This document shows, piece after piece, positions 1 to 10,051 of a stretch of DNA of 36,616 nt. The notes under the pieces are model-generated. The model was not told the DNA's origin, searched no databases, and saw nothing but the letters and a program-made list of their open reading frames with translations. Positions within the stretch are counted from its first letter, which is position 1. Every line of letters starts with the position of its first letter. Made by a program: the position numbers and the translations under genes. The stretch is from NCBI RefSeq assembly GCF_000246945.1, contig NZ_BAEX01000026.1:1-36616 (forward strand), written 5' to 3'. The DNA is from Myroides injenensis M09-0166. GTDB taxonomy: Bacteria > Bacteroidota > Bacteroidia > Flavobacteriales > Flavobacteriaceae.

Positions 1-33
1 TATATTTTGTTTTAGTCAATACATATAATAATG

Positions 34-260
34 AGGTCGTCTTGACTTTTGTAAAATAAAAAAGGGAGGATGAAAATTTGCGTTGTTAAATAAACAAAAC
101 CTATGATGCCTGTACAAGTACTCCACCATGCCAGTATAGAATTATATATAGCCCTACATTTATTACTTCCACAAGGAGGTTTAAAGTAAAAATCCCACCG
201 TTTTAAGTAACAGTAGCTTATAAAAATAGTTTGAGATAAAGAAGTTTCATAAAGCTAAAA
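34..260 (+). repeat. fragment of decayed transposase repeat (copy 0)
   Basis: This stretch resembles the 3' end of the repeat copies described below. Around 130-160 a tract like the 'W..NYMAF' coding segment of the relic at 29336-29620 is visible, and at 226-245 there is the 'aaagaagttt' tract that ends the transposase frame in copy 1. At 34-48 is a diverged minus-strand version of the 15-bp boundary motif AAGTCATCTTGACTT (two differences). The match is interrupted and weak, so the boundaries are approximate. No open reading frame is supported here. Confidence 0.3.
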
Positions 261-261
261 A

Positions 262-1007
262 CCCCTGATGTCTTCATTTTAATATCGCTTATCCAATTCA
301 TGACAGCAGTTTTATTTTTAAAATTTTAAAAAATTACTCATTTAATTATTCAGAGGTCTTTTTTAAATGGAAGTGCATAAAATGATTGATGAAATCAAGT
401 ATTCCATATATGCCTTTAATACTGTAGAGGATATGACTTTTTCAATACTGCGTCAACAGTTCTTCAAGATTCCTTCAAGATTCCTTCAACAAATGGCCCT
501 CTATATGGAGCAATCATGGGGAAGTGTTGAAGAAGTGTTGAAGGATTTAGCTTGAGTCCTTATGAATACTAGCTTTAGCAAGTATCCCATTTTTAGCTCA
601 ATATATTGTTTTTGTGTTAATGTGTTGTAATTTAAGTAGATATGTTTTTCAGGGTTAAAAAAAAGTGAAGTGTTTTTTTATTTTGCTCAGATAGTTAGAG
701 TGTTTGAAGAAAACCTCATAGCCAATAGATATATAAAGGATCTATTTGATATAAAAATCTAGTTTGAAGGCATTATTAATGCTGAAATACCCTTATCAGA
801 ATTGTTTTATTATTGCTGACACTGCTTTTGAATTACAGAAACTTAGAAAGGTATTTAATTGCAAGAACAAATGCTTAGTTAGATAGCTTTCGCTCTTTAA
901 TCAATAGATTTGATGTCACATTATCTAGTTGGATAGCGTAGAATTTTATGGCTTTTGACGTGATAGAATAAAAGAAGTTTCAGAAAGCTAAAAAGTCAAG
1001 ATGACTT
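262..1007 (+). pseudogene. decayed DDE transposase element, copy 1
   Basis: This is a degenerate copy of the element at 28506-29350, in the opposite orientation, and the two can be followed over most of their length. At 813-850 the frame reads IADTAFELQKLR, which matches the DAGFD-LQKL block of a DDE transposase. After a deletion of about 110 nt the frame resumes near 865 as RTNA*LDSFRSLINRF and ends SSWIA*NFMAF...KKF near 985. That is the typical C-terminus of an IS4/IS5-superfamily transposase, but the exact family is uncertain. TAG codons at 876-878 and 939-941 sit where Trp is expected. The copy ends with AAGTCAAGATGACTT (993-1007). It is not functional. Confidence 0.7.
367..555 (+). CDS. 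small ORF inside repeat copy 1, doubtful
   Basis: A 62-codon open frame lies inside the decayed element. The same frame can be followed in the minus-strand copy (about 29240 down to 29060), with shared words such as IEDM/VEDM, QQF.KIPS and EQSWGSVEEVLK, so it may be the 5' part of the element's old reading frame. I recognise no domain. It contains an 11-bp direct repeat (TTCAAGATTCC at 463-473 and 474-484) and overlaps a conserved inverted repeat. The ending WGSVEEVLK-DLA could be chance coding of that structured DNA. I would not call it a working gene. Confidence 0.2.
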   Translation: MEVHKMIDEIKYSIYAFNTVEDMTFSILRQQFFKIPSRFLQQMALYMEQSWGSVEEVLKDLA

Positions 1008-1380
1008 TAATATATAGGAGTAAATAGTTTATTTTGGTAGAAATGGCTTAAGGATTTTTTTGTTTAAATGTCCTGTATTCTCTATTTCTGTTATTTGTTG
1101 CAGTACTATTTAGTAAATCTATAAGAAAGGGTAGTGTTATTTTAGGCAATAATATATGGTTTTTGACAAATAGTAGCTTTGTTAAGAACCTGCTCTTTTG
1201 AATGAATTTTATTTTTTAGGTGCAATGTGACTGTTGTTAAATTTCCTTTGGGGTAGTTCTAAGGTAATTGTAAAAACTAATTAGAAATATTAAAAGTTAT
1301 TGAAGCTAATTATTCTTATTTATGAGACTTTTGATTTTGTAATGAAAAAAAAAGTTTAATATGATTGAAAATAAGTAATT
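1008..1380. other. intergenic, no gene recognised
   Basis: An AT-rich spacer lies between the repeat relic and the ribosomal promoter. Stops are frequent in all frames. A TAGCTTTG match to the Bacteroidota -7 consensus lies at 1174-1181, but it lacks a correctly spaced -33 TTG, so I do not call it a promoter. Confidence 0.6.
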
Positions 1381-1386
1381 TGACTT

Positions 1387-1437
1387 TTGAATAATTAAAA
1401 AAAGTTTATACATTTGCAACCCCGTATATAGTGCGGG
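1387..1437 (+). promoter_or_regulatory. promoter of the ribosomal super-operon, with leader hairpin
   Basis: TTG at 1387-1389 and TACATTTG at 1409-1416 match the Bacteroidota -33 (TTG) and -7 (TAnnTTTG) consensus with 19 bp between them. The -7 element is followed by GCAACCCCG, and CCCG (1421-1424) can pair with CGGG (1434-1437) to form a small 5' leader hairpin. rpsL begins about 50 nt downstream of the -7 element. No other promoter this good was seen before rplQ. Confidence 0.85.
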
Positions 1438-1469
1438 AAAATATATTGTAGAAATTTTTAATAAACATT

Positions 1470-1850
1470 ATGCCAACAATTCAACAATTAGTAAGAACAG
1501 GGAGAACCCAATTAACTAAGAAGAGTAAATCGGTTGCTTTGGATTCTTGTCCTCAAAGAAGAGGTGTTTGTACGCGTGTTTATACTACTACACCAAAAAA
1601 ACCTAACTCTGCAATGCGTAAAGTTGCAAGGGTACGTTTGACAAATGGTAATGAAGTAAACGCTTACATCCCAGGAGAAGGACACAATTTACAAGAGCAC
1701 TCGATAGTATTAGTTAGAGGTGGAAGGGTGAAAGATTTGCCAGGTGTTAGATACCACATTGTACGTGGAGCTTTGGATACTGCTGGAGTAAACGGTAGAA
1801 CACAAAGAAGATCTAAATACGGAGCAAAACGTCCTAAAGACAAAAAATAA
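1470..1850 (+). CDS. rpsL: 30S ribosomal protein S12
   Basis: S12 sits in the decoding centre of the small subunit and controls tRNA selection accuracy. The 126-aa product has the invariant [10 protein letters not shown] loop (Lys43/Lys44) and [13 protein letters not shown] (Lys88). These are the lysines whose replacement gives streptomycin resistance, and both appear wild type. It is the first gene of the super-operon, with a leader of about 50 nt. The region before the ATG is A/T-rich without a Shine-Dalgarno sequence, as usual in this phylum. rpsG follows after 25 nt. Confidence 0.98.
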   Translation: MPTIQQLVRTGRTQLTKKSKSVALDSCPQRRGVCTRVYTTTPKKPNSAMRKVARVRLTNGNEVNAYIPGEGHNLQEHSIVLVRGGRVKDLPGVRYHIVRGALDTAGVNGRTQRRSKYGAKRPKDKK

Positions 1851-1875
1851 TCGTTTAAACGTTTAAGAAAAAGAC

Positions 1876-2352
1876 ATGAGAAAAAGACAGGCTAAAAAGA
1901 GACCTCTTTTACCAGATCCGAAATTTAATGATCAATTAGTTACGCGTTTTGTTAACAACTTAATGTGGGATGGTAAAAAGTCTACGGCGTTTAAAGTATT
2001 CTATGATGCTTTAGAAATTGTAGAAGAGAAAAAACAAGATGAAGAAAAAACTTCATTAGACGTGTGGAAAGATGCGTTAACTAACGTTATGCCTCACGTA
2101 GAAGTTCGCTCTCGTCGTGTAGGTGGTGCAACATTCCAAATCCCTATGCAAATTCGTCCAGATAGAAAAATTTCTATGGCGATGAAATGGATGATTTTGT
2201 ATGCGAGAAAAAGAAATGAGAAATCAATGGCTGCTAAATTAGCATCTGAAATCTTAGCTGCTGCTAAAGAAGAAGGAGCTGCTGTTAAAAAGAGAATGGA
2301 TACTCATAAGATGGCTGAAGCTAATAAAGCATTCTCTCACTTTAGATTTTAA
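1876..2352 (+). CDS. rpsG: 30S ribosomal protein S7
   Basis: S7 is a primary assembly protein for the 3' major domain of 16S rRNA and lies near the E site. The 158-aa product starts MRKRQAKKR and carries the family signature around [21 protein letters not shown], followed by the basic helix [20 protein letters not shown] at its C-terminus. Length is normal. It sits between rpsL (25 nt) and fusA (21 nt), the standard str-operon order. In E. coli, S7 is the translational repressor of this operon; I saw no equivalent site in the short rpsL-rpsG spacer. Confidence 0.98.
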   Translation: MRKRQAKKRPLLPDPKFNDQLVTRFVNNLMWDGKKSTAFKVFYDALEIVEEKKQDEEKTSLDVWKDALTNVMPHVEVRSRRVGGATFQIPMQIRPDRKISMAMKWMILYARKRNEKSMAAKLASEILAAAKEEGAAVKKRMDTHKMAEANKAFSHFRF

Positions 2353-2373
2353 TCCATACAGAAACTATATACA

Positions 2374-4509
2374 ATGGCAAGAGATTTAAAATATACAAGA
2401 AACATTGGTATCGCTGCTCACATCGATGCTGGTAAAACAACAACTACAGAGCGTATTTTGTTCTATACAGGTAAAAACCACAAAATGGGAGAAACTCACG
2501 AAGGTTCTTCTACTATGGACTGGATGGAGCAAGAGGCTGAAAGAGGTATTACTATTACATCGGCAGCTACTACATGTACTTGGAGTTTCCCAACAAATCA
2601 AGGAGCTAAGTTACCTGAATCTAATGAATATCACTTTAATATCATTGATACTCCAGGACACGTTGACTTTACTGTAGAGGTAAACCGTTCTTTACGTGTA
2701 CTAGATGGATTGGTATTCTTATTTAGTGCAGTTGATGGTGTTGAGCCTCAATCTGAAACTAACTGGAGATTAGCTGATAATTATAAAGTTCCACGTATGG
2801 GGTTCGTTAATAAAATGGACCGTCAAGGAGCTAACTTCTTAGCAGTTTGTCAACAAGTTAAAGATATGTTGAAATCGAATGCAGTGCCAATCGTTTTACC
2901 TATTGGTGATGAAGCAGATTTTAGAGGTATCGTTGATTTAGTTAAAAACCGCGCAATCGTTTGGCATGATGAGAATCATGGTTCTACATTTGACGTTGTT
3001 GATATCCCAGCAGATATGTTGGATGATGTAAAACAATATAGAGGTCAATTGATTGAAGAGATTGCTGCTTATGATGAGAATCTTCTTGAAAAATATATGG
3101 AAGATGAAAACTCAATCACTGAGGATGAAATTCACGTTGCATTACGTGCAGCTACTTTAGATATGAGTATCATTCCAATGACTTGTGGTTCTTCATTTAA
3201 AAATAAAGGAGTTCAATTTATGTTGGATGCAGTTTGTCGTTATTTACCTTCTCCAATGGATAAGGAAGCTATCGAAGGAACTGATCCTGATACTGAAGAG
3301 CCAATCTTACGTAAACCATCAGTTAGTGAGCCATTTGCTGCTTTAGCATTTAAAATTGCTACTGACCCATTCGTAGGACGTTTAGCTTTCTTTAGAGCTT
3401 ATTCTGGTCACTTAGACGCAGGTTCTTATGTATTGAATACTCGTTCAGGAAATAAAGAGCGTATTTCTCGTATCTATCAGATGCATGCTAACAAACAAAA
3501 TCCAGTAGAATATATTGAAGCTGGTGATATTGGTGCAGCTGTAGGATTTAAAGATATTAAAACAGGGGATACTCTATGTGATGAGAAAAACCCTATCGTT
3601 TTAGAAAGTATGATTTTCCCAGATCCAGTTATTGGTATCGCTATTGAGCCAAAAACAAAAGCGGATATGGATAAAATGGGTACTGCTTTAGCTAAATTAG
3701 CAGAAGAGGATCCAACATTTACAGTTAAAACTGATCAAGCTTCTGGGCAAACAGTTATTTCTGGAATGGGTGAGCTTCACTTAGATGTATTAATTGACCG
3801 TATGAAACGTGAGTTTAAAGTGGAAGTTAATCAAGGTGAACCTCAAGTAGAATATAAAGAGTCTTTAACACGTGGTGCTCAACATAGAGAAGTTTATAAA
3901 AAACAATCTGGAGGTCGTGGTAAATTCGCTGATATTGTATTCGAAATTTCTCCAGCTGATGACGTTGATGGAAAACCATTCGTAGGATTACAATTTGTTA
4001 ATGAGGTTAAAGGTGGTAACGTTCCTAAAGAATATATCCCTTCTGTAGAGAAAGGATTTAGAGAGGCAATGAAACAAGGGCCTTTAGCTGGATTCGAAAT
4101 GGATTCTATGAAAGTTACTTTAAAAGATGGTTCTTATCACGCGGTTGACTCTGATGCATTATCATTCGAATTAGCTGCTAAAATGGGATATAAAGAATCT
4201 GCTAAAGCTGCAGGTGCTGTTATCCTTGAGCCAATCATGAAGTTAGAGGTGTTGACTCCTGAAGAAAATATGGGTGATATCGTTGGTGACTTAAACCGTC
4301 GTCGTGGTCAAATCAACAGTATGGATGATAGAGCAGGTTCAAAAGTTGTTAAAGCTTCTGTTCCATTATCAGAAATGTTTGGTTATGTTACTACATTAAG
4401 AACATTGTCATCAGGTAGAGCTACATCAACAATGGAGTTCTCACATTATGCTGAAACACCTTCTAATATTTCAGAAGCTGTTATTGCAAAAGCTAAAGGA
4501 AACGCTTAA
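2374..4509 (+). CDS. fusA: translation elongation factor G
   Basis: EF-G is the GTPase that drives translocation and, with RRF, ribosome recycling. The 711-aa product has P-loop AHIDAGKTT (residues 15-23), switch II DTPGH (92-96) and NKMD (146-149), then the beta-barrel domain and domains III-V, including the [10 protein letters not shown] segment. A short insertion between switch I and DTPGH (about residues 70-88) lengthens the G domain, as I recall from Bacteroidota homologues. The next gene is rpsJ, only 12 nt away: the tuf gene that follows fusA in enterobacteria is absent, so EF-Tu must be encoded elsewhere. Confidence 0.98.
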   Translation: MARDLKYTRNIGIAAHIDAGKTTTTERILFYTGKNHKMGETHEGSSTMDWMEQEAERGITITSAATTCTWSFPTNQGAKLPESNEYHFNIIDTPGHVDFTVEVNRSLRVLDGLVFLFSAVDGVEPQSETNWRLADNYKVPRMGFVNKMDRQGANFLAVCQQVKDMLKSNAVPIVLPIGDEADFRGIVDLVKNRAIVWHDENHGSTFDVVDIPADMLDDVKQYRGQLIEEIAAYDENLLEKYMEDENSITEDEIHVALRAATLDMSIIPMTCGSSFKNKGVQFMLDAVCRYLPSPMDKEAIEGTDPDTEEPILRKPSVSEPFAALAFKIATDPFVGRLAFFRAYSGHLDAGSYVLNTRSGNKERISRIYQMHANKQNPVEYIEAGDIGAAVGFKDIKTGDTLCDEKNPIVLESMIFPDPVIGIAIEPKTKADMDKMGTALAKLAEEDPTFTVKTDQASGQTVISGMGELHLDVLIDRMKREFKVEVNQGEPQVEYKESLTRGAQHREVYKKQSGGRGKFADIVFEISPADDVDGKPFVGLQFVNEVKGGNVPKEYIPSVEKGFREAMKQGPLAGFEMDSMKVTLKDGSYHAVDSDALSFELAAKMGYKESAKAAGAVILEPIMKLEVLTPEENMGDIVGDLNRRRGQINSMDDRAGSKVVKASVPLSEMFGYVTTLRTLSSGRATSTMEFSHYAETPSNISEAVIAKAKGNA

Positions 4510-4521
4510 TCTAAGAGAAAA

Positions 4522-4827
4522 ATGAGTCAAAAAATCAGAATAAAATTAAAATCTTACGATCATATGTTGGTTGATAAATCAGCAGAGAAAATCGTAAAAA
4601 CTGTAAAAAGTACAGGAGCAGTAGTTACAGGACCTATTCCTTTACCTACTAATAAAAAAATCTTTACTGTTTTGCGTTCTCCACACGTGAACAAAAAAGC
4701 AAGAGAGCAATTTGAATTAAGTTCTTACAAGAGATTATTAGATATTTATTCTTCTTCTTCTAAAACTATTGATGCTTTAATGAAATTAGAGTTACCAAGT
4801 GGAGTAGAAGTTGAAATTAAAGTGTGA
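4522..4827 (+). CDS. rpsJ: 30S ribosomal protein S10 (NusE)
   Basis: S10 belongs to the 3' domain of the small subunit and also acts as NusE in transcription antitermination. The 101-aa protein begins with [16 protein letters not shown] and contains [10 protein letters not shown] and [14 protein letters not shown], all family hallmarks. It joins the str genes directly to the S10 genes. A 114-nt spacer with a strong hairpin separates it from rplC, whereas most neighbours are under 25 nt apart. Confidence 0.98.
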   Translation: MSQKIRIKLKSYDHMLVDKSAEKIVKTVKSTGAVVTGPIPLPTNKKIFTVLRSPHVNKKAREQFELSSYKRLLDIYSSSSKTIDALMKLELPSGVEVEIKV

Positions 4828-4858
4828 TAATTTTAATTCTTTAAGAATCATATAATAC

Positions 4859-4900
4859 AAACTAAGTATTAAGAGCTTTTCTTAATACTTAGTTCTTTTA
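4859..4900 (+). promoter_or_regulatory. hairpin in the rpsJ-rplC spacer
   Basis: Arms AACTAAGTATTAAG (4860-4873) and CTTAATACTTAGTT (4881-4894) are perfectly complementary. A4874-T4880 extends the stem to 15 bp around a 5-nt loop, and CTTTT follows. The short tail makes it at best a partial terminator. It could instead be an attenuator or a binding site for an S10-operon protein such as L4, which controls this operon in E. coli. I see no TAnnTTTG promoter in the rest of the spacer. Confidence 0.65.
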
Positions 4901-4941
4901 AATTGAAAAGATAAATTTTATAAATTAATAATTAAATATTT

Positions 4942-5559
4942 ATGTCTGGGTTAATTGGTAAAAAAATCGGCATGACAAGTATTTTCGATGAAAACGGGAA
5001 AAACCTTCCTTGTACAGTAATCGAACTTGGACCATGTGTCGTTACCCAAGTCAGAACCAATGAGGTTGACGGGTATGAAGCGTTACAACTTGGTTTCGAT
5101 GACAAGACAGATAAACACGCAACTAAAGCTGAGCTAGGTCACTTTAAGAAAGCGGGAACATCTGCTAAAAGAAAAGTCGTTGAAATTAAGGAGTTTGAAG
5201 GTGAGTATAAACTAGGTGATGTTATCACTGTGGATTTATTCAACGAAGGAGAATTTGTAGATGTACAAGGTGTGTCTAAAGGAAAAGGATTTCAAGGGGT
5301 TGTTAAACGTCATGGATTTGGTGGAGTAGGACAAGTTACTCACGGTCAAAAAAATCGTTTAAGAGCACCGGGATCTGTAGGAGCTTCTTCTTATCCTTCT
5401 AGAGTATTCAAAGGAATGCGTATGGCAGGAAGAACTGGAGGAGTAAATGTAACAGTACAAAACCTTAGAGTTTTAAAAGTAGTTGCTGATAAAAATCTAC
5501 TTGTGGTAAAAGGAGCAATCCCAGGACACAAAAACTCTTATGTAATCGTTCAGAAGTAA
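4942..5559 (+). CDS. rplC: 50S ribosomal protein L3
   Basis: L3 binds near the 3' end of 23S rRNA and is one of the first proteins in 50S assembly, with a loop reaching the peptidyl-transferase centre. The 205-aa product starts [19 protein letters not shown] and contains [15 protein letters not shown] and the [15 protein letters not shown] loop. Its stop codon overlaps the start of rplD by one base (TAATG), which suggests translational coupling. It is the first gene after the hairpin spacer. Confidence 0.98.
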   Translation: MSGLIGKKIGMTSIFDENGKNLPCTVIELGPCVVTQVRTNEVDGYEALQLGFDDKTDKHATKAELGHFKKAGTSAKRKVVEIKEFEGEYKLGDVITVDLFNEGEFVDVQGVSKGKGFQGVVKRHGFGGVGQVTHGQKNRLRAPGSVGASSYPSRVFKGMRMAGRTGGVNVTVQNLRVLKVVADKNLLVVKGAIPGHKNSYVIVQK

Positions 5560-6188
5560 TGGAAGTAAAAGTTTTAGATATCACAGGAAAAGATACTGGA
5601 AGAAAAGTTGAACTTTTAGATTCAGTATTCGGTATAGAGCCAAATAATCACGCAGTATATCTTGATGTTAAACAATATTTAGCAAATCAAAGACAAGGAA
5701 CTCATAAAGCAAAAGAAAGAGCTGAGATTTCTGGAAGTACTCGCAAGATTAAAAAGCAAAAAGGAACAGGAACGGCTAGAGCGGGAAGCATCAAGTCACC
5801 AGTTTTCAGAGGAGGGGGTAGAGTTTTCGGACCAAGACCAAGAAACTATTCTTTCAAATTGAATAAAAGTTTAAAACGATTAGCGAGAAAATCTGCATTC
5901 TCTATTAAAGCTAAAGAATCAAATTTAATCGTAGTTGAAAACTTTAATTTTGAAACTCCAAGTACAAAAGAATTTATCAAAGTTTTGAGTGCTTTAGGGT
6001 TAGAAAATAAAAAATCTCTATTTGTGTTGGGTGAATCAAATAATAATGTATATTTGTCATCACGCAATTTAGAGAAGTCTTCTGTTGTAAATAACTCAGA
6101 ATTAAGCACTTACGCTATTTTAAATGCGGGAAGTTTAGTGTTAACTGAAGGATCTGTAGCAGGAATTGTTGAAAATTTAAGCAAATAA
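5559..6188 (+). CDS. rplD: 50S ribosomal protein L4
   Basis: L4 lines the polypeptide exit tunnel and, in E. coli, also represses the S10 operon. The 209-aa product has the conserved loop at about residues 45-95, with [31 protein letters not shown] and a following [14 protein letters not shown] helix. The start codon overlaps the rplC stop by one nucleotide. rplW follows after 7 nt. The L4 loop that contacts macrolides at the tunnel wall ([12 protein letters not shown]) looks unaltered. Confidence 0.98.
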   Translation: MEVKVLDITGKDTGRKVELLDSVFGIEPNNHAVYLDVKQYLANQRQGTHKAKERAEISGSTRKIKKQKGTGTARAGSIKSPVFRGGGRVFGPRPRNYSFKLNKSLKRLARKSAFSIKAKESNLIVVENFNFETPSTKEFIKVLSALGLENKKSLFVLGESNNNVYLSSRNLEKSSVVNNSELSTYAILNAGSLVLTEGSVAGIVENLSK

Positions 6189-6195
6189 TAGGAAG

Positions 6196-6486
6196 ATGAG
6201 TGTTTTAATTAAGCCTATAATTACAGAAAAAATAACTAAAGACAGCGAGTCTTTAGGTCGTTTTGGATTTGTAGTAGATAGAAAAGCTAACAAAATTGAG
6301 ATCAAAAAAGCTGTGGAAGCAGCTTATGGAGTTACTGTTGTTAGTGTTAACACTATGAACTATGGAGCTGAGCGTTCTGTTAAGTTCACTAAAAGTGGTA
6401 TGATCAACGCTAAAACTAATGCTTATAAAAAAGCAGTAGTTCAATTGAAAGAAGGAGAGAGTATAGACTTTTATTCAAATATCTAA
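6196..6486 (+). CDS. rplW: 50S ribosomal protein L23
   Basis: L23 sits at the tunnel exit and is the docking point for trigger factor and signal recognition particle. The 96-aa product contains IKPIITEKITKDSE at the N-terminus and the family core KIEIKKAVEAAYGVTVVSVNTM. Length is normal for the phylum. It sits between rplD (7 nt) and rplB (6 nt). Confidence 0.97.
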   Translation: MSVLIKPIITEKITKDSESLGRFGFVVDRKANKIEIKKAVEAAYGVTVVSVNTMNYGAERSVKFTKSGMINAKTNAYKKAVVQLKEGESIDFYSNI

Positions 6487-6492
6487 TAAATA

Positions 6493-7317
6493 ATGTCAGT
6501 TAGAAAATTAAAACCTATTACCCCAGGTCAGCGTTTTAGAGTTGTAAATAGTTTTGACGCTATAACAACTGATAAGCCGGAGCGTAGTTTACTAGCACCG
6601 AAAAAAAAATCTGGAGGTAGAAATAGTCAAGGAAAAATGACCATGCGCTACATGGGTGGTGGTCATAAACAAAGATACCGTGTAATCGATTTCAAAAGAA
6701 CAAAAGTTGGAGTTCCAGCTACTGTTAAATCAATTGAATACGATCCAAATCGTACAGCATTCATTGCTTTGATTGCTTACGTTGATGGGGCTAAAGCTTA
6801 TGTTGTAGCTCAAAGCGGTATGAAAGTAGGTCAAACTGTAGTTTCAGGACCTGAAGCATCACCAGAAGTTGGTAATGCAATGCCTTTAAGTAAAATTCCT
6901 TTAGGAACTGTTATTTCTTGTATCGAATTACGTCCTGGTCAAGGAGCTGTAATTGCTCGTTCAGCTGGTACTTTCGCACAGTTAGTTGCAAGAGATGGTA
7001 AATACGCTACAATCAAAATGCCTTCAGGAGAAGTTCGTTTGATTTTGTTAGAATGTATGGCAACTATCGGAGCTGTTTCTAATCACGATCACCAATTAAT
7101 CGTTTCTGGTAAAGCTGGTAGATCAAGATGGTTAGGAAGAAGACCTAGAACTAGAGCAGTAGCAATGAACCCAGTAGATCACCCAATGGGAGGTGGAGAA
7201 GGTCGTTCTTCAGGAGGACATCCACGTTCAAGAAAAGGGTTGCCTGCTAAAGGGTACAGAACTCGTTCTAAAGTTAAGGCGAGTAATAAGTATATCGTTG
7301 AACGTAGAAAGAAATAA
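6493..7317 (+). CDS. rplB: 50S ribosomal protein L2
   Basis: L2 is needed for subunit association and peptidyl-transferase activity. The 274-aa product has the N-terminal [13 protein letters not shown] segment, the RNA-binding core [15 protein letters not shown], and the C-terminal [16 protein letters not shown] loop that carries the conserved histidine. It is full length. Spacing to rplW is 6 nt and to rpsS 11 nt. Confidence 0.98.
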   Translation: MSVRKLKPITPGQRFRVVNSFDAITTDKPERSLLAPKKKSGGRNSQGKMTMRYMGGGHKQRYRVIDFKRTKVGVPATVKSIEYDPNRTAFIALIAYVDGAKAYVVAQSGMKVGQTVVSGPEASPEVGNAMPLSKIPLGTVISCIELRPGQGAVIARSAGTFAQLVARDGKYATIKMPSGEVRLILLECMATIGAVSNHDHQLIVSGKAGRSRWLGRRPRTRAVAMNPVDHPMGGGEGRSSGGHPRSRKGLPAKGYRTRSKVKASNKYIVERRKK

Positions 7318-7328
7318 AAGATTAAGAC

Positions 7329-7607
7329 ATGGCACGTTCGTTAAAAAAAGGACCTTATGTTCACTATAAATTAGAGAAAAAAGTTCAATCTAATATTGAA
7401 GGAGGAAATAAAGCTGTTATCAAAACTTGGTCAAGAGCTTCAATGATTACTCCAGATTTCGTTGGACAAACTATCGCAGTACATAATGGTCGTCAATTTG
7501 TTCCTGTATATGTTACAGAGAATATGGTAGGACATAAATTAGGGGAATTTTCACCAACAAGATCTTTTAGAGGTCATGCGGGTGCAAAGAATAAAGGTAA
7601 AAAATAA
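7329..7607 (+). CDS. rpsS: 30S ribosomal protein S19
   Basis: S19 forms a complex with S13 in the head of the small subunit and contacts A-site tRNA. The 92-aa product starts [18 protein letters not shown] and has [22 protein letters not shown] and [17 protein letters not shown], all diagnostic. The order rplB-rpsS-rplV is universal for the S10 operon. Confidence 0.98.
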   Translation: MARSLKKGPYVHYKLEKKVQSNIEGGNKAVIKTWSRASMITPDFVGQTIAVHNGRQFVPVYVTENMVGHKLGEFSPTRSFRGHAGAKNKGKK

Positions 7608-7616
7608 TAAGAAGCT

Positions 7617-8027
7617 ATGGGAGTTCGTAAAAGAGAGAGAGCTGAGCAAATAAAAGAAGCTAACAAGCAAGTTGCTTTTGCTAAGCTAAACAATTGCCCT
7701 ACTTCTCCTAGAAAAATGCGCTTAGTAGCGGATTTAGTAAGAGGACAGAAAGTAGAAAAAGCTCTAAATATATTAAGATTCAGTTCAAAAGAAGCTTCTC
7801 GTAAATTAGAGAAATTACTTTTATCTGCAATTGCAAACTGGCAAGCAAAGAACAGCGAAGCTAATATTGAAGAAGCTGGTCTTATTGTTAAAGAAATAAG
7901 AGTAGATGGAGGAATGATGTTAAAAAGACTTCGTCCTGCACCTCAAGGAAGAGCACACAGAATAAGAAAACGTTCTAATCACGTAACAATCGTTTTAGGA
8001 ACTAATAATAACACACAAAGCAATTAA
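7617..8027 (+). CDS. rplV: 50S ribosomal protein L22
   Basis: L22 spans the large subunit and lines the exit tunnel opposite L4. The 136-aa product has an N-terminal tail of about 20 residues before the core, then [18 protein letters not shown] and the tunnel beta-hairpin with [20 protein letters not shown]. The tail ([16 protein letters not shown]) is longer than in E. coli. The ATG at 7617 is the best-spaced start, 9 nt after rpsS. Confidence 0.97.
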   Translation: MGVRKRERAEQIKEANKQVAFAKLNNCPTSPRKMRLVADLVRGQKVEKALNILRFSSKEASRKLEKLLLSAIANWQAKNSEANIEEAGLIVKEIRVDGGMMLKRLRPAPQGRAHRIRKRSNHVTIVLGTNNNTQSN

Positions 8028-8035
8028 TAAGCAGT

Positions 8036-8752
8036 ATGGGACAAAAAACTAATCCAATCGGGAATCGCCTTGGTATTATTAGAGGATGGGACTCAAACTG
8101 GTATGGTGGAAACGACTACGGTGACAAAATCGCTGAAGATCACAAAATCAGAAAGTATATCCATGCTCGTTTATCAAAAGCTAGTGTATCGAAAGTAATC
8201 ATTGAGAGAACTTTGAAACTTGTAACCGTTACTATCACTACTGCTAGACCTGGTATTATTATCGGAAAAGGTGGACAAGAGGTAGACAAGTTAAAAGAGG
8301 AATTGAAAAAGATTACTGATAAGGAAGTTCAAATCAATATCTTTGAAATTAAACGTCCTGAGTTAGACGCATATCTTGTGGCTGCAAGTATTGCTCGTCA
8401 AATCGAGAACAGAATTTCTTACCGTAGAGCAATCCGTATGGCTATCGCAGCTGCTATGAGAATGAATGCGGAAGGAATTAAGGTTATGATTTCAGGTCGT
8501 TTGAATGGTGCTGAAATGGCACGTTCGGAAACTTTCAAAGATGGTCGTATTCCTTTATCAACTTTCAGAGCTGATATTGATTATGCACTTGCAGAAGCTC
8601 ACACTACTTATGGTAGAATGGGAATTAAAGTGTGGATCATGAAAGGTGAAGTTTACGGTAAAAGAGATCTTTCTCCGTTAGTTGGAATGGATAAAAAACA
8701 ATCTAAACCATCAGGATCTAAAGGTAAAACTAACCAACGCAAAAGAAAGTAA
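8036..8752 (+). CDS. rpsC: 30S ribosomal protein S3
   Basis: S3 lies at the mRNA entry tunnel and has helicase activity with S4 and S5. The 238-aa product starts [20 protein letters not shown], has the KH-domain loop [19 protein letters not shown], and the C-terminal domain RGAEMARSE-like segment (here [17 protein letters not shown]). The tail ends in a Ser/Lys/Gly-rich stretch, as in many Bacteroidota. It lies 8 nt after rplV. Confidence 0.98.
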   Translation: MGQKTNPIGNRLGIIRGWDSNWYGGNDYGDKIAEDHKIRKYIHARLSKASVSKVIIERTLKLVTVTITTARPGIIIGKGGQEVDKLKEELKKITDKEVQINIFEIKRPELDAYLVAASIARQIENRISYRRAIRMAIAAAMRMNAEGIKVMISGRLNGAEMARSETFKDGRIPLSTFRADIDYALAEAHTTYGRMGIKVWIMKGEVYGKRDLSPLVGMDKKQSKPSGSKGKTNQRKRK

Positions 8753-8769
8753 TTTTAAACTAAAGAAAA

Positions 8770-9189
8770 ATGTTACAGCCTAAAAGAACAAAATACCGTA
8801 AGGTACAGAAAGGTAAAATGAAAGGGATTTCTCAAAGAGGGCATGAACTTTCAAATGGAATGTTTGGAATTAAATCTTTAGACTCTGCTTTTATTACTTC
8901 TCGTCAAATTGAGGCAGCTCGTATTGCAGCTACTCGTTTTATGAAACGTGAAGGACAATTGTGGATCAAGATTTTCCCAGATAAGCCTATTACTAAAAAA
9001 CCTCTTGAAGTACGTATGGGTAAAGGTAAAGGTGCAGTAGAATACTGGGTTGCTGTGGTTAAACCAGGAAGAATTATGTTCGAAGTTGGTGGAGTGCCAA
9101 TTTCAGTAGCTAAAGAAGCTTTGCGTCTTGCTGCTCAAAAACTTCCAGTTAAAACTAAATTTGTAATTGCTAGAGATTTCGAAGCATAA
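8770..9189 (+). CDS. rplP: 50S ribosomal protein L16
   Basis: L16 organises the A-site tRNA elbow region of the large subunit. The 139-aa product starts [19 protein letters not shown] and has the family signatures [40 protein letters not shown] and [10 protein letters not shown]. Length is typical. It lies between rpsC (17 nt) and rpmC (12 nt). Confidence 0.98.
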   Translation: MLQPKRTKYRKVQKGKMKGISQRGHELSNGMFGIKSLDSAFITSRQIEAARIAATRFMKREGQLWIKIFPDKPITKKPLEVRMGKGKGAVEYWVAVVKPGRIMFEVGGVPISVAKEALRLAAQKLPVKTKFVIARDFEA

Positions 9190-9201
9190 TAAGAATTTAT
9201 C

Positions 9202-9393
9202 ATGAAACAATCAGAAATAGTAAATCTATCTGTAGCTGAATTACAAGATCAACTTACAACGTTGACTACTACATACGAAAACTTAAAGTCAACTCATGCA
9301 ATCTCTCCAATAGAGAATCCTCTACAAATTAAAAATGTAAGAAGAAGTATCGCAAGAGTTAAGACAGAATTAAGCAAAAGAGAGTTACAATAA
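9202..9393 (+). CDS. rpmC: 50S ribosomal protein L29
   Basis: L29 is a small helical protein next to L23 at the tunnel exit. The 63-aa product has two helices with the expected QLTTLTTTYENLKSTHAI...NPLQIKNVRRSIARVKTEL pattern. Identification rests on this pattern and on its fixed position between rplP and rpsQ. Confidence 0.95.
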   Translation: MKQSEIVNLSVAELQDQLTTLTTTYENLKSTHAISPIENPLQIKNVRRSIARVKTELSKRELQ

Positions 9394-9410
9394 TTGTATT
9401 CTGCTGAAAG

Positions 9411-9668
9411 ATGGAAAATAGAAAATTAAGAAAAGAGAGAATAGGTGTTGTTACTAGTAACAAAATGGAGAAATCTATTGTTGTAGCTGAAGTAAAAAAA
9501 GTAAAACACCCATTATATGGAAAGTTCGTGTTGAAAACAAAGAAATATGTTGCACACGACGAAACAAATGACTGCAACATCGGAGATACAGTTAGAATTA
9601 TGGAGACACGTCCATTATCTAAATCTAAATGTTGGAGATTAGTTGAAATCATTGAAAGAGCGAAATAA
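9411..9668 (+). CDS. rpsQ: 30S ribosomal protein S17
   Basis: S17 is a primary 16S-binding OB-fold protein. The 85-aa product has [19 protein letters not shown] near its start, [20 protein letters not shown] and the C-terminal [20 protein letters not shown] signature. rplN begins only 2 nt after its stop. Confidence 0.97.
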   Translation: MENRKLRKERIGVVTSNKMEKSIVVAEVKKVKHPLYGKFVLKTKKYVAHDETNDCNIGDTVRIMETRPLSKSKCWRLVEIIERAK

Positions 9669-9670
9669 TT

Positions 9671-10039
9671 ATGGTACAACAGGAATCTAGACTTAAAGTA
9701 GCAGATAATACGGGAGCAAAAGAAGTTTTGACTATCCGTGTATTAGGAGGAACGAAACGTCGTTATGCCTCTGTAGGTGATAAAATTGTAGTTTCAATTA
9801 AAGATGCAACTCCAAACGGAAGCGTTAAAAAAGGAGCGGTATCAACTGCAGTTGTTGTACGTACCAAAAAAGAAGTGAGAAGAGCCGATGGATCTTATAT
9901 CAGATTTGACGATAACGCATGTGTATTGTTGAATGCTGCAGGTGAGATGAGAGGTACTCGTGTTTTTGGTCCAGTAGCGAGAGAACTTCGTGAAAAACAA
10001 TTCATGAAAATTGTATCATTAGCACCAGAGGTGTTATAA
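9671..10039 (+). CDS. rplN: 50S ribosomal protein L14
   Basis: L14 forms part of the inter-subunit bridge region. The 122-aa product starts [19 protein letters not shown] and contains [20 protein letters not shown] and [20 protein letters not shown], all characteristic. Length equals the bacterial norm. It opens the spc section and is 2 nt from rpsQ. Confidence 0.98.
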   Translation: MVQQESRLKVADNTGAKEVLTIRVLGGTKRRYASVGDKIVVSIKDATPNGSVKKGAVSTAVVVRTKKEVRRADGSYIRFDDNACVLLNAAGEMRGTRVFGPVARELREKQFMKIVSLAPEVL

Positions 10040-10051
10040 TTCTTTCAAAAG

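Noticed and set aside
2386-2677. Overlapping ORFs inside fusA on both strands
   Set aside because: They are frame shadows of a highly conserved gene and have no family resemblance or start context. The same applies to the other antisense and out-of-frame ORFs within genes across the window.
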